Assembly: GCA_018907035.1 (NCBI GenBank)
Contig: JACCIC010000002.1
Location: 4,871,501 to 4,935,500 of the forward strand
Source of the DNA: Sycobia sp. Sy_11
Taxonomy: Eukaryota; Arthropoda; Insecta; Hymenoptera; Epichrysomallidae
Length of the DNA stretch: 64,000 nucleotides
Direction: 5' to 3'
Shown here: piece by piece, positions 37,923 to 51,500 of the stretch
Layout of the letters: the number at the start of each line of letters is the position of its first letter
Position numbering within the stretch: position 1 is the stretch's first letter
Notes under the pieces: generated by a model
Database searches by the model: none
The model's input: the letters and a program-made list of their open reading frames with translations, nothing else
Told to the model about the DNA's origin: nothing
Program-made: the position numbers and the translations under genes

Positions 37923-37966
37923 AAATATGTATATGTATCTGTAATAAATCGCCGACCAGGCAGCAG
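37923..37966 (+). other. Weak candidate 44-base micro-exon
   Basis: A pyrimidine-rich acceptor ends in CTAG at 37922 and a donor CAG|GTGAGA starts at 37967. The 44 bases between are open if entered in phase 1 (directly from the 23.8-kb exon) but hit a stop in phase 2. Acceptor and donor are both good, but such pairs arise by chance in 40 kb. Confidence 0.12.
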
Positions 37967-38132
37967 GTGAGAGACGATATAAACTAACCGCCCCTCCGAT
38001 CCGACAATATAACGCGCGATTGCCGCGTTATCAGCAGCTAATTTAGCCTCGAGCAGCTCACTATTACGGGAGGGATCTTTTTACTGAACTTGATCTACAA
38101 ATCCCGGCAGCTTACCCCGTAGCGCGACAGCG

Positions 38133-38134
<2 letters not shown>

Positions 38135-38176
<42 letters not shown>
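38135..38176. repeat. (TA)n microsatellite
   Basis: A TA array of about 42 bases between GC-richer flanks with several CGCG motifs (37.95-38.34 kb). Confidence 0.95.
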
Positions 38177-38179
<3 letters not shown>

Positions 38180-40374
38180 TAATAGCGCGAACGCTAGTTT
38201 ATTAGAGCATAATATTATAAGAAGTAAGCGTGGAGCTTGTAGTAGAGGCGCGCGATAACTGATCGAAGTTTATCGCGCGAGATACGCATCGATATATTAT
38301 CCGTATGGGATCTCGAGTTTGCGCATGCCCGCCAGTCATTTGAAAGTTATATACGGAGATAATTTACCAGACGTTGCGAATAGAAAAGGTGAGAAAGTAG
38401 CGCGCTTTTGATTCTTTTTGTTACTTGTAGATATATATACACCGTGAGAAAAACTATATATAGATTAATTAGTTTTGCAAAGATATGTATATACAACATA
38501 TATAGTTATTTAGAAACTCAGTCTCTAAATTTAAATTAAAGTGAATTACCACTGCTCTGGTTCAAATTTGTACAGCAGCTTCCTTAATTCTCAGTGAGTG
38601 AACAAAGACATTGTTTGCCCAGTTTTTCACCAGTTCAAAGAATGATGTTGATGACAGTGTGCAAATGTTTAGTGGTTTATAAATATTGTTCGGCATGGCT
38701 GATATGCCAAAGTTAATTTATTTATACTTATCCCGGCGCAGTTCACTACGCTTATTATGATTCCTCTGTAATTCAAACAAGACAATTCCAACTCTGATAT
38801 TTAGCTAAAAAGACTCCAATTGAAGACTGTACCAAATAATACAGATTAAAATCTTCCATTGAATAATTTCCATTTAAAATATATATTGAAAAACTTGGGA
38901 GCTGGAATCATCTCCATTCGATATCTGATTTGCAATCTTTTTCGTTGTATATTATAACTTGGATAGTATTATTTCAATATTTGAATTTGAATATAGCGTG
39001 TTATTAACTTCATTTTACAAGAAGTGCGAGGCTATTAGACTTGGTCTAGATTGAATAAGGTAATTCTGATGACCTCCAAAAACCTGTAAAGTTTTGCGAC
39101 CTAACTTTTACCCATGATTAGGATATGGTACTTTCTTACTCATAAATTATAATAATCCTCTTTAAGTATATTTGACTGATTGTATACTGAGGTCAATTTT
39201 TATACCAATCACTATAGTTTGGTATAGATATTGTAAATTTAAGTTCTGTTTATTATTCACACTTTAGTGAGTGATGGCCTATCTAGGTTAATGTTTGTCA
39301 CTTCCAACGATTTTTGAATTGAGAATAATCAATAAACTATAACATTGTGAACAGAGATTAATGGGTACTTTTTTTCTTCGAAATTCGAAATCGAATTTGG
39401 TTTTCGAGTCCGATGTCAAAAGCAGTGTTTGTCACAAGAAAATCCTCATATAGTGTGTAATATACTGTAAAAGAGAAAATATATCTTAAGATTGGAACAG
39501 CTAGTTTGGTTCGAAAGTCTTACAGGTTTCTTTTTAAAGGCTGGTACTCGAGTTCTTCAGGAAATGTCTTCCAGAATTTTCCTTTTTTAAATTTGATACT
39601 TGATTTCAGTGCGAATCTTCTAACGAAATGAATAACGCGTTTCGATTTAAAATGCAGTATTGAGACCGATCCAGATAATCATTTCGCTCGAGGTTCTTGT
39701 AACATATTCGATTGATTTTGCCTAGGTATACAATGTACGTATTCCACCAATCGTTAGAGGAATCGATATCACGATATGAAAACAAAGATGAACGCGTGTA
39801 TCGCAGCGAGACAGTCTTACTATTGATTAGTTACCCTGTGGCAGAAATTCTAATTGAATTTCCGAAAGAGGTAGCATTCAAAGTCCTGTAACTTAATGTT
39901 GGAATACGATGGTAGGCATCAGGCCGGACTTTTTCTCAACTGACTAATACCTGATTAATGATCAGTGAGTTTTTCTGCTCTTAATCTTTTTTTTTTAATA
40001 TAAAAGCTAATTAGAGAAAGTAAGAGAGAGAGAAAGTGACGCACACTCCAAATTTGATTATATCTAAATGACCAAGTCTAGTTTTTGTTGTTATGTTTAT
40101 AGTGTTCTATTATAATTTATATTTTACGTATCTATACGAACAGAGAAACAAACTGTGATTTTTCGAAAGATTATACTCAATTTCAGTGATATGATCTTTA
40201 ATAACTGTATTTCTATTTTAATTCGATTAATTAAAAATTCTTACTTCAGTTTTCTGCTAAAACAACAGTTTAGTTTTCAAATCAAGGTATAGGTGGATAA
40301 ATAAAAATATTTGGACCATACTTAATACTTCTAAATGTGCGCTTCATTCTCCAAACTTTTCAAATTTCACTTTC

Positions 40375-40403
40375 TCTTGTTAAATAAATTTTTGCAGGTG
40401 AAG
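40375..40403 (+). promoter_or_regulatory. Weaker candidate ratchet point
   Basis: TTTTTGCAG ends at 40397 with pyrimidine-rich sequence upstream, and GTGAAG follows at once (40398). The donor half is weaker than at 31160, and I see no good second donor within 100 bases. It lies 9.2 kb after the first candidate and 8.1 kb before the one at 48472. Confidence 0.2.
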
Positions 40404-40967
40404 AGTATGCTATTATAAATTCTGTACCTACGCTGTAATTATTATCTCCATATTTGACAAGTGTGTGATAAAATTAATTTTTGAACATGATTTTTCTTCA
40501 AGTATTGCATATAATAAGTAGGAATATTATAATATAATGATAAAGAGTACTGAAAAATACATTGTCGAATAACCGTTTCTATAATTCTATCCTTCTTGTA
40601 CCAACTTACATGCCATTATCCTAAACATTATATTACCGTCAACTACAGAGTTTTCTAGAATATCAAAGGTAGACACATTTCTACAACTATGCATCGGGTA
40701 AAAATCGGAAACTTCGATAATAATAATAATTATTATTCTTCCCGTGCCTCAATTCAAGATTGCCACGGAGAATCTCTCCCTTATTTTTCCAAGTATTTCT
40801 CAAATCATTATAAAGAAAAGAGAAGCATTATTAGCATTATGCCCGCAGAGCCGCGTGGCTAATAAAAATGTACCGAACCGAGGAAAACTATATAATGCAC
40901 GCTTGAAAAATGTAGTCGTGCATTAGTGACTTTGGGAATGAATTTCCAGCCGCGGGTGTACGAGAAT

Positions 40968-40984
40968 CCCCCCACCCCCACCCC
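40968..40984 (-). other. C-rich tract, G-quadruplex-capable on the minus strand
   Basis: Three C runs of 4-6 bases separated by single A residues, just left of a compound microsatellite. Confidence 0.6.
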
Positions 40985-41056
40985 GCGGCTGCGTGTTCAG
41001 GCACACGGAAGAGAGAACCCAAGTGTGCATCATTGTCGGTATTATATACGCGCGTG

Positions 41057-41060
<4 letters not shown>

Positions 41061-41143
<83 letters not shown>
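41061..41143. repeat. Compound (TA)n-(GA)n microsatellite
   Basis: A TA array (41061-41102) passes directly into a GA array (41102-41143). Confidence 0.96.
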
Positions 41144-41144
<1 letters not shown>

Positions 41145-41333
41145 AGAGAAGTCTCATTCCTGGCAAGCGCATAGCGTTAATATCGCGCCCGTTTTTACTT
41201 CATCTCTCCTCCTCCTCTCTCTCTCTCTCTCTCTCGCTCAATCCATCTGTCTCTTTTAAGGAAATCCTGTTTTATAGATCGTCGCGCTTTTTTATGCGCG
41301 TCTTCCTCCACAGGGTGACGGGCTAGTCGAGAA

Positions 41334-41334
<1 letters not shown>

Positions 41335-41407
<73 letters not shown>
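41335..41407. repeat. (GA)n microsatellite, long
   Basis: A GA array of about 73 bases with one early interruption. A short TC array lies 100 bases to its left (41216-41235), so opposite-strand purine tracts face each other. Confidence 0.96.
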
Positions 41408-41410
<3 letters not shown>

Positions 41411-44400
41411 CCAACTGGTTAACGGTGAGAATTACGCGATGGTCTTTTTGTCTGCGGATTCGAATTGATTTCCGCCCTTTCCCCACCTTTGTTGGTGGCT
41501 AGTTGGAAGGTGGAACGCATTTTGCGCGTACCCGATTACTTATCTACTTTATCCGTTTTATACAGTTTCCAGGGAGAAAATCGAGTTCAATTTTTATCCA
41601 ATTCGTAATGTACTCGTGGGTGGGTTAAGCCGGGTAATTGATTAAGTCACGGGGCGGCGGTTTATGTAGATATGGATAGTGCGTTTAATTTTATGTTTTA
41701 AATGGGAGGTAGAGGGGCTTACAATATAGCACTATGTAGATAAAGACATACGATTTGATATACATAGTTTGATCGCCGACAGAGTTCTTTAAGCAAACCC
41801 GATTAATGAAGCAGACTTTATCTTTTACTTATTATGTGAAAATACAGCATTGCAATCCAGCTATTAATTAATTAATGCTGATCCAAATACACATATTTGA
41901 TTAAAGTCAATACATTTCCATCTTTCTATTTTAATTGTTCAGATATTTTCTCTTCAATGTTTATGGGCGCAGTTTCCCTAGATTTCATTTAAGATTATTA
42001 AAAATTATTCATCTATATAGCTAATACAATTAAATATGCAATTGAACATTTATTTATAAAATACAGAATATTTTTTTCCAATGCAAAGTTCAATTCCCAC
42101 ATGCGTTAGAATGACTTAAGGCAATATTATTCATCTTTAGACTCCATCATGTAGAAAAATCTCTAAATTTCTATAAATTACAATCTAGCATTAAATATTA
42201 TATTTGGAAAAATATTCTTCACAAAAACACATTGCCTCGACTTTTCAAAAAGTGCCATAGTTTGGCTTTTTATATCGACGAAAAAAACTAGGAGAGATAG
42301 GAAAAAATGATTATAATTCCGGTGGCTGATTCCAAGATACGAAGGTATATTGTAATCCATTAGTTCTTCATTAAGTGCGCTCACGCGGATCGATGATCGA
42401 TGTCTTCTTGCAACACCACCTGCCTTCTCTCTTTTACTTCTCCGTTCTTTTTGTACATATTCTTCCTCCGGCCTGTGTTGTTTCATTGTTCCAACGGGGA
42501 AAATCGGCTATTGACCCCGCGTGAGTGCGCGCTGCGGCGCGACCATAATGACTTTCGTGAAAGTCAGCAAGTAATCGGTACAGTGGCACAGACTCGGAAG
42601 TGACGGAGAGCAGACGGAAAATGGGATATTATCAGATTTCTACCGCGGGACTTCCATTAATTCGCGAAATTTGACTAATCCGTTGTTTCATCGACTTGAA
42701 AAGTAATAGAACATTTTTTTCCTCATATTTTGCAGTGAAGTATTTGCACTGAAACATTCAGTGATTATTCGATTGTAGCTATCTGATCAATATTAGAACC
42801 ACTTTTCAGATTTTTAATTATTGAAAATTATCTGAACAAGTAAGCAGAAACTTACGTAATTCGTCAAATTTAATTGACTCAAACATAAAGATCATTTGCA
42901 CATATATTATTTCATTTCAAATGACATCGTCAGTTTTCAGAAATTGTAATTCTAAACTTACCAGTTTGAAGGAGAAAAGAACTTTCTGGGAGTTTGTGAA
43001 CGAGTTTGCTTGCGAAGTATAAAAAACATCGAGCAAGTATAAAAAATAGCATTTTCGCGACTTTCGTTCGACTTTTACTTTTTCTTCTGGCCGGTTTGTA
43101 TCCAATGGAAACTATGTCGACTGTAGATTGCGTCATCTTTTTTTTATAGGCGGTGCATTCAGTGTATCCAAGCGCTCGCGCCGCCTCATTCTTCTCACGG
43201 ACGGGCGAGTCGTCGGACAGTGAATCAATATTTCTGCCGACTATGATTCTAAAAATGAATTTTTTTTCCTTCGTGAAACGGGCCGAGATATTTACAGCAC
43301 GATGCGAGGAGCGGATCGTGCATAACTGCGGGTATCACGAATGGTTTTTCAAAATTGTTTCATCAGACTATTTTAAAAAAAGTACTTGTAAAAGGTATAC
43401 AGCTTTAAATGTCAATAATATATTTTATTTATCAAAATCTCGTATAGAACAAGCCTTTTTTCATGATTTTGTCAATGAAATTAAAATAGAGTGATTAGTT
43501 AATTAATATCTTGCTGAAGATAATAACCAAGTTTAAGTGATTGTCTTCACTATTGGGCTATTAGTTTTTTCAAATTCAGAGATCTGTGACATTATAGCGA
43601 AGTGAAGAGAGTCAAAAGATGAAAGAAAGAGATAGAAGCACAGATGGAGGGAATAAAAAGCGACATTACTGAAACGAGCTACACTGAAGAAAAGATCCGT
43701 TAGTTTTACTTGGGAGACTGGTAAAGTAGTGCACGCCTTAAACTTGTCACTTTTGCGCACCTACATAGACTTATCCAAATTCAATTAAACTTTTTCGTCA
43801 ATATACCTTCAGCAGATTCTCAGTTACGGATCTCTGTTCAATTATATCTTAATTTCAACTGTCATTACATGTAACTCAGCTTCCTCAGAAAGTAATTTAA
43901 CAAAGCCATTTCAAGTAAAATATATTTTGACTTGTATATATACTTGATAATAATATAATATATTATATACTTGATAATAATATATTATATGTACCACCTC
44001 AAATTTGTTCCATTTGGTAACTGAAATGATGGGATTGAATTGAAAGAGTTAGGTTATGAAAAAATATAAGGAGTTGCCGAGATATACGAAGAACTCATAA
44101 TTGAGGGCAACATTCATAAAAGATAAGAGTAGTGTAGTCAACAAATGTATGAAAAAGTAAGAATTCTAAATACACATACATTTTCTAAGGATATGCATAA
44201 AGTGGCACATTAATGATAATAAGAATAAGAATGTAATTATAAGAAAGATTGTTCACTCATATGTAATAAATGAATATTCACTAATCTTTAGCATTCGGCT
44301 ATCACTGTTAGAATCAGTGTATATTAGAACTTCTGATTAGTTATTCGATATTAGTTGGATGTATATTCTCTGATTAGTTATTGAAAATAAGGGTAACGTA

Positions 44401-44559
44401 ATATAGTATAATCAATAATAATTATATAATTATTTTGCCGCAATTTGCATGAATTTTCGATCCACCTCAAAATTTTAACTACCAATCAGAGCGTCAATTA
44501 TACCTCTTAGACCAATTTATCCAAAAGAAATTCTACGATTTATGAAAAAAAAAAACAGG

Positions 44560-45240
44560 GTTGATCAGGCACGTTTTGCAATCGAAACCAGAAGCTCGCC
44601 CATTAAACCGTCTATATACGCATATACATCGTAGAAAAGTCCCCGGCCAACCTACACTACCTATGGAATTCCGCCTTACAGCCGCGGGGCGAGCAATTCG
44701 ACTTCCTCGTCGCGACTCGGGCAATAATTAGTCTGTATATACGAAGAGCGCGGAGAAAAAAGTGAGAGAGAGGGAAGACACCCGTAGAGATCGACGCTAC
44801 CGAGCTAAAAGAGCTGGTTCGCAGTGAGCCTGTATCACGACGCGATATTACGTGCTGCACGAGCGCGGCGCACTTACGTAAGTCAAAAGACGACCAGCTC
44901 GTTGGCTGGTTATGTATATAATATAGGTAAAGACAGAGTCGAACGCGCCGCACATAGCCATAACTTATTTCTCCGTCTTCTCGTTTATTTTTTCGTTTCT
45001 TTTTTTTTTTTTAAACGTTTCGAGCAGCACATGCGGGCGCAAGGTGAAGGTGAAGGTCATCGTTGCGCATGGTAAAGATTCCGTCGTTGTCCCCCTTCGC
45101 CCCTCCTAGTCCCGTGACTTCGTCGGTGCGGATAATGTCTGGCGACGAATCCTCGCAACGGTCTCGATATTGTGCGCTCGTTTGGATTGCAATTGACAGT
45201 TGCATGCCACATACACTTATATGTGTCTCGGGTTGCTACA
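44560..45240. promoter_or_regulatory. GC-rich island in the putative intron
   Basis: About 700 bases of higher GC and CG content with short basic open frames on both strands. It contains an AAGGTGAAGGTGAAGGTCA stretch near 45039-45058, which ends in an AAGGTCA nuclear-receptor half-site. It could be an enhancer or alternative promoter, but I see no convincing start and donor. Confidence 0.22.
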
Positions 45241-48200
45241 TTCCAGTATTGAAAGCTTGCCAGGTTCGATTATTGCGGGTTCCTTGAGGTTTCAGGAACT
45301 AGGTCGGAATCGCATATTTGGACGAGGTGAATAAGAACAAAATTATGACTGTTGTTAGAGATTTTCTATTAAAATTTGCCAGTTAATTTTGTAATTATAA
45401 ATACTAGTCGAAACGAAGGGTAGTGCATAATCGCCAAAATAAGTTGCAATCTGGAGAATAATAGTCATCTATTAGGGAGATAAAGAAAAAGTTGCTCTTT
45501 CGATCACAATCCAATCAATAAAGTAAGTTTGGTGTATTCATAAATTACTATGTGGTTATTATAATATAATCATTTTAATAAAATTTCTTAAAGTACGCTT
45601 TTACAAATTCACAACTGTAAAAATTATACACTTCACAAAATTTCGTGTCTTTCAAATTATAATAAATATAGAAATTTCGCTAGCACTATAAGTTACAATT
45701 CTATGCGTTTTTTAGTGATATTTTTCGTTATATATCACAATCAGCTTAATTCTATCAGAACAAGACGATAATCTTCAAGGTTAATATTCACGAGTGTCTC
45801 TTTTGCGCACTTCTTTCTAAAGGACGCATTTGAAATAAAAAAGAACACTTTAACATTTAAAAAAGTAATCGCACTATATAAGCACATTTGGTCTATATCT
45901 TATATCAATTCTTTCGAATCTCATCTCATTGGTCGAAATATTGACAGTGATTCTCGGGAAACATTTTGTAAGGAAATCGGATAAAATATACCCGTGTTGT
46001 AGAATGATAATTAGACATTATGCGCTTAATGACTGGGAAACACGAAGATTGCTGCAGAATAACAAATTGCAACATCAGAGAAATACAATGTTCTCGTGGC
46101 AGAACGATGGCATTGTTATTGTCTAAAACATGATTTACACGAACTGAACTTTTAAAAATCCATTTTTGAATCTGTACGTTTTAAAATTTATTATTTGGCG
46201 AATTTTCTATCATCGAATTTTCTCCTAGATAGCACATCTTCATAAAATTAACATGACTTTATTATTACGATTATCTTTGTTCACTAAAATATTTAAAAGT
46301 AATGTTAGTACAAAGTTAGAAATAGAAAAGTACTCAGTGTTTATAGGTTAAATAAGTTTCAATTTAGAAAAATTCACAAGATTACAATTTATAAAAGTTT
46401 TAATTACACTAAATGAGAAAAGTTTAATGGCATTTCTGAATTCTAGTACACTTTCACGGTTCTTATAAAGGATTATTCAAACTAATCAAAATAATTTTAA
46501 AGTTTGAATACTGCAGCTATTAATTCAAGTGTCCCTGAGAGCAAAGGTAAATGGTGGTGTACATGTTTTTTAATCCTACTTTAAAATAATTATCGCTGTC
46601 AAAATTGTGTCGCAATTCATTGCAGATATCAAATATTAAATTAGTAGATTTTTATTGATTTTGATGCGTTACAATTTAAGGATATACTCCTGGTTAAAAC
46701 TCAGTGTAATACCTTTACTTTCTAAAGTGTTTTATTTTTAGATTTGAATCTTTAGATCAAAGGATTCGTTATATCTATAGCTTCGTCATTAAAATATAAA
46801 TAAACTCTCGCACTCTGATCAATAAGAAACTGAAGATTAATTAATCCATGTGAATGATTTGCGTTCAGATGTTTTATATCTATCATCAGCCGTAATTAAA
46901 ATTAATATAGACGCATTGCTCGTTAGATATCGTTGATAAAGGCCGATATTATAAAATTATTTAGGTTTTGGTGGCAGGGAAACTAGAGAAATATTGCGAC
47001 TGATACAGTCTATAAAGTTTTACGCTTGGTCAACCCATTCTGTCGGCTTTCTTTTCACTTTCCTCCAATACCGATGGGCTGAAAAAAAAAATCATACAAC
47101 GTAACGCTTTTGGTATATAAATATAGACGCTATAGAATCAAGCCTGAATGTATATATATAACAAACTGTCGAGAGGAATGTAATTTTGATTGTGACGCAT
47201 TTTGGATTACCTGATTTCGTGATAACTGTTTGATTTGTGTAGATATATAGTTTCTGTCTTTGGCATTTTTCCTATTAAGTATCTTAATTATTCAATTATA
47301 GATATGAGATACTCTTTTAGGTGGGACAGTAATAAAGGGTATAAATGATTTGTAAATCTATCTGGTTCATGGAAATACTCATTTTCTAGGATTACCAACA
47401 GCCATTCTCACAATAAACGAAACAATGGAAATGTTCATTTTCTGCTTGTCTATAAGTTATTATATTGTTATTTTTAACTTAAATATCTTAAATGTATATA
47501 GGTAATGATTATTCCACGTCTATAATCGTTTCCTTGATGAGCAACTTCCTGGCACATAATGTAAACTCTTCGTTACTTACAGAGAACATTAATATTTTTG
47601 ACATTTGAACTAAAAAATAATCATCTGCGACTTATTTTTAGTTTCTGAAATTCTGTATATCAGTAATTGTATAAGAAATGTATGTACTATTTAAACGGGA
47701 TATTTGATATCTTTCTTTATATATATACTTAGTTCAAGAATCGTAATTTTTATCCCTTATTTGCGACCTGATAAAATTTTCCAATTATTCGGTACATGAT
47801 TTGTTACGTCTCTCGTAAGACAAAATCTATAATACTTTCCGCTACAGAAATTATAAACGTCTTCGTTCAAGAGACTTTGCGCCACATTTCCGTCTTTCTT
47901 TGCGCCCCGTGTATCAAATTAGAAAGAGGATGTCGACATTGCCGTGAGGTTTTCGATTTTCATTTTTCTCATATTCCCTCGTCTCGCTGAGAATCGCCAG
48001 CCGATTCTCGTGATTATCTCGCATTTATAATTTCACGCTCGCGATCGACGTCTCACGTACCAGCGCTTTAATAACTTCGAATTAAAAGTACTGCTGCTGC
48101 ACGATATTTAAAATCCATAATTTGTTCGATTAAACGTTCCATGATAGACTTGATTGGATTGTAATTATTATGGAATTACCGTTTGAAAATATGTGTAACA

Positions 48201-48439
48201 TAAGGTTCCAAGAACTTTCTCATTGTAATTTATTCGAGCAATTAAAATAATAATTAAAACAGTTTCAAAAGAGTTTCAAATTCTTGTAAAGAATCTTATG
48301 AATTATACTTTATTTATATCTCCAATTGGTGTAAAAGAAACTGTCAGTGATTTTACAATATTATTTATGTTTTGGGTTCAGATTAATTGCATGACTTATC
48401 ACTATATATATATATTAATACTATCGTTTCATTATTTTT

Positions 48440-48478
48440 AACTTGAAATAAGTAATATTTTTTTGATTACAGGTTAGT
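48440..48478 (+). promoter_or_regulatory. Candidate recursive splice site (ratchet point) 2
   Basis: A T-rich tract runs into TTTTGATTACAG ending at 48472, and GTTAGT (48473-48478) follows at once. A branch-point-like TTTTAAC sits about 30 bases upstream. A strong further donor, GTAAGTGAG, begins at 48529 and would define a 56-base recursive-splicing exon. The site is 17.3 kb downstream of candidate 1. The donor half GTTAGT is good but weaker than GTAAGT. Confidence 0.35.
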
Positions 48479-48528
48479 ATTTATCCTGATTGTCGACGCA
48501 CTCAAAAATGTCATTGCGTTAGTGAGCT
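48473..48528 (+). other. Candidate 56-base micro-exon or recursive-splicing exon
   Basis: It lies between the CAG acceptor at 48472 and the GTAAGTGAG donor at 48529. Entered in phase 2, as it would be after the 31160-31202 segment, it is open and reads RLVFILIVDALKNVIALVS, a hydrophobic peptide. Entered in phase 1 directly from the first exon, it hits TAG at once. A third frame is also open, so openness carries little weight. Interpretation parallels the first candidate. Confidence 0.22.
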
Positions 48529-51500
48529 GTAAGTGAGTGATACTACAGGCGATGTAATAATTTATTTTACACTTCATGTTGAATCTAATCCAATTAGGAT
48601 GTAGGCACTTATAATACGTACGTAAATATGGAAAGCTTAATTATGAAAAAACAGCACAAAGATGACACAAATAAGGTTGAATTATATTTTTTTCATGTTT
48701 AATACGACATCTATGTTTGACAAAAAGATATTATTGTATACATTTCAAAGCACAAATTTTTAATTTTAATAATCTCTCAACCTTCGTTGTGGAACAATGG
48801 GTGGAAAGTCCCAACTAATTTAAATGATAATTTATGTCCAGTTCTACATTGCATGATTTTGACATAATGACATATTTGCAATTAAAATTACACTGCAGTA
48901 TTTTTTTTTATTTTCAGTAGTAAATATATTTAATAATTTTTATACTATCTACATTTAAGAGTTTTTATTTTCTAATCTTTATACTGGTGAAATGAATCAA
49001 TTAAACAATATTTTTTAGTAAACTGTTAATATACAAATTATCGTACTAATAATGTCATTTATTCGGATAAAAACAAGTACAGTTCTATTAATATTAGAGA
49101 ATTTCTATAGATCGGATGTTTAGAAATTGCAATTAAAAAGTAACGTAGTGCGGCAATTAAATCGCTTCCTTTGAGTAACAGATGGCAATAGCGGAAACAT
49201 GAGATATAAATTCTACCTCTGATATATAGCAGGTGCCTTTTTCGTTGGAATACACTAAAGTTGTACAAAGTTATCCTTTATTTCTGGCTATAGATAAAAT
49301 AAAGATTTGTCCATTAGTATGTCAATGTCTGTCATTGGTGAGTTACATGTTCCACATAATGCACCCGGGGAAATTTTCATATCGGCTGCTAAATTGGAAA
49401 GAAGCGGGAGAAAAAAGGTTATATATTGTATATAAATGCACAGAGAATCTGTACTTTTCCATCGACGAGTGAGATCGATTGAAGGTCGATGGCGTATGGC
49501 AATAGAATTACGAATGAAACGATTGCCTTGAATTAGGCGTGTTGCAGGAGAGTTTCCTTCGGCAGGAAATTACGGTACACGTAACTCCGAGCATAATTTA
49601 CCGGGTTATTATTGTATAGCATCTGATTCGCACATGCTTAGTTACGCGCGCAGTGCGTTCGCGACGGATAAATCCGCAGTAAAACAAGAAACAATACGGA
49701 CGAGCGCGATGTTTGATCTTCCAGTGGCATCAGCGACGGAATTACCATAAAGATAAACATTATCTACTTTTATGCCTGTCTCTCTAGTTTTTTTTTATTA
49801 ATCTATTTAAATAACGAGAAAGATCGTGTGTTCTCAAACCAAAAAAATTATTATAATAACGATGATGAATTTCATGTCTTGTATAAATTATGATAATAAT
49901 GGAATTTTCTTTAAAGAATAGGATAAGACTAATTGGATTATTAACAATTCATTTATTAGTCCACATGTATACAATGTCTACGTTCTGACCATTTCCACGG
50001 TCCTTTTTCAGACAATGTGTGCGTATAATTCGAAACTCACCGTTTTACATTTAACACTTACAAATTACATCGTTGATCAATCACTTTTATCAAATACAAA
50101 ATTACATATATTTTTATAAGTGTTAAAAATGAAATTGTGACTTTCGAATGATAATCTTACATTGTCTTAAAAAGGATCATAAAGGAATCCTTGGAAATGG
50201 TAAAAACTTACACTTTTTATGTATATGGAGTATTAAATGAATATTTAATAAACTAATTTATTGTGTCCTCTTCTTTTGAAAGAAAATTCTATTATTATCA
50301 AAAGGTTATTATAATTTGCGACGTGCACCTGATTGTATCTCGGTGTACATAAGCTATATCAGCTATAGCCCAAAAGTGCATTATATTCGTTTGCGTTCAC
50401 GCGTGCGCGGGAAAGATGGACTTGACTTTAGACTGAAACTTTAGATGATAATGTGAACTTTGACCCTGAGGATGCGTTGCATCAGGGCGCCGGCTTATGC
50501 TACAAGTACGCTTGCAACGTATTGTAAAAGGACCTTGAGACACGGTGTACATACACTGGCGCAGGTCACCGATGCTACGACATATCTGTGCACAAGGCTG
50601 GCGCGTATATGTTTTAGCAGGTTTTACCCATCTTCCCGTATAGAGCTTCATGCGGTGTATACCTACACACGCATTTGCGTTTAAAGGCCGACTCGGCGGC
50701 ATTTCTTTGGATAGCGTATACGCGCGGGCACAGTGGCGATGCTCGGCTCGACGCCGCGGTATGCGCGCACGATATGGAACAGCTCGGTGCTTATCTGTAA
50801 TATATATTATATACATGTAACGCGGGTGCCGCGTACTGCCTTTTCAATGTGGGGGATTCTCCACTCGGCGAGGTTGGAATAGCTTTGAGAATTTTGCTCC
50901 CAGTTTTATGGAAGTTCAATGCACGTGTATTGTGGAGCTATATTGAAGATAATGGATATGTGCGGTTTTGCCTTTTTTCTCATCACCATCTTCTTTTTCT
51001 TCTTCTTCTTTTACTAACTACTTTTTACCTTGTACGTATCGAGTAAAATAGGGAACTTTATATATATAAAGAAGCCAGTTACAATAAATTTATAATAACA
51101 TGCTTTAAAAGATGAACGAATGAATGATCATGATATGTATACTTGATTGATTATTGTGGTTCTTTACACGTTTACAATTTACGATCAGCCTACTAAACAT
51201 TACGTTTATAATGCTATAATAGAGTATTTCGTATCAATCAATGCTTGTCAATAAACTTACATTTGATGGTAAAATTTTGTTAGAAAAGATGTGTCTCGAA
51301 CAGTATATCTGATGTCCAAAATCTAGGATCTCTGCTCTCCTTCTTTTTGGACATAAGTTGTCTAATTTAATGGCCCAATGAAAGTTCAATAGCTGGGCTA
51401 TGTATTATTCGACTTTTTCCTGAGTAGCTAATCCGTGTGCGAACTCATGCCAGTCTATAATATTTGCCATATTATTAGATATATTATGAATTAGCTGGAG

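Noticed and set aside
39710..39735. Further ratchet-like motif CCTAG|GTATAC
   Set aside because: The pyrimidine tract is short and interrupted and the donor half is weak; not distinguishable from background.
43153..43494. 113-codon plus-strand frame following a T-run and AG
   Set aside because: It first seemed to be an exon after an acceptor at about 43149. The sequence turns into AT-rich noise halfway, no domain is seen and no good donor ends the open part.
47300..47330. Ratchet-like motif CTTTTAG|GTGGGA
   Set aside because: The acceptor is acceptable but GTGGGA is a poor donor, and no branch-like motif or downstream donor supports it.
50397..50816. 139-codon minus-strand open frame
   Set aside because: Composition is Arg- and Cys-rich as expected from a GC-richer patch. 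It has no recognisable motif, and a frame of this length is plausible by chance there.
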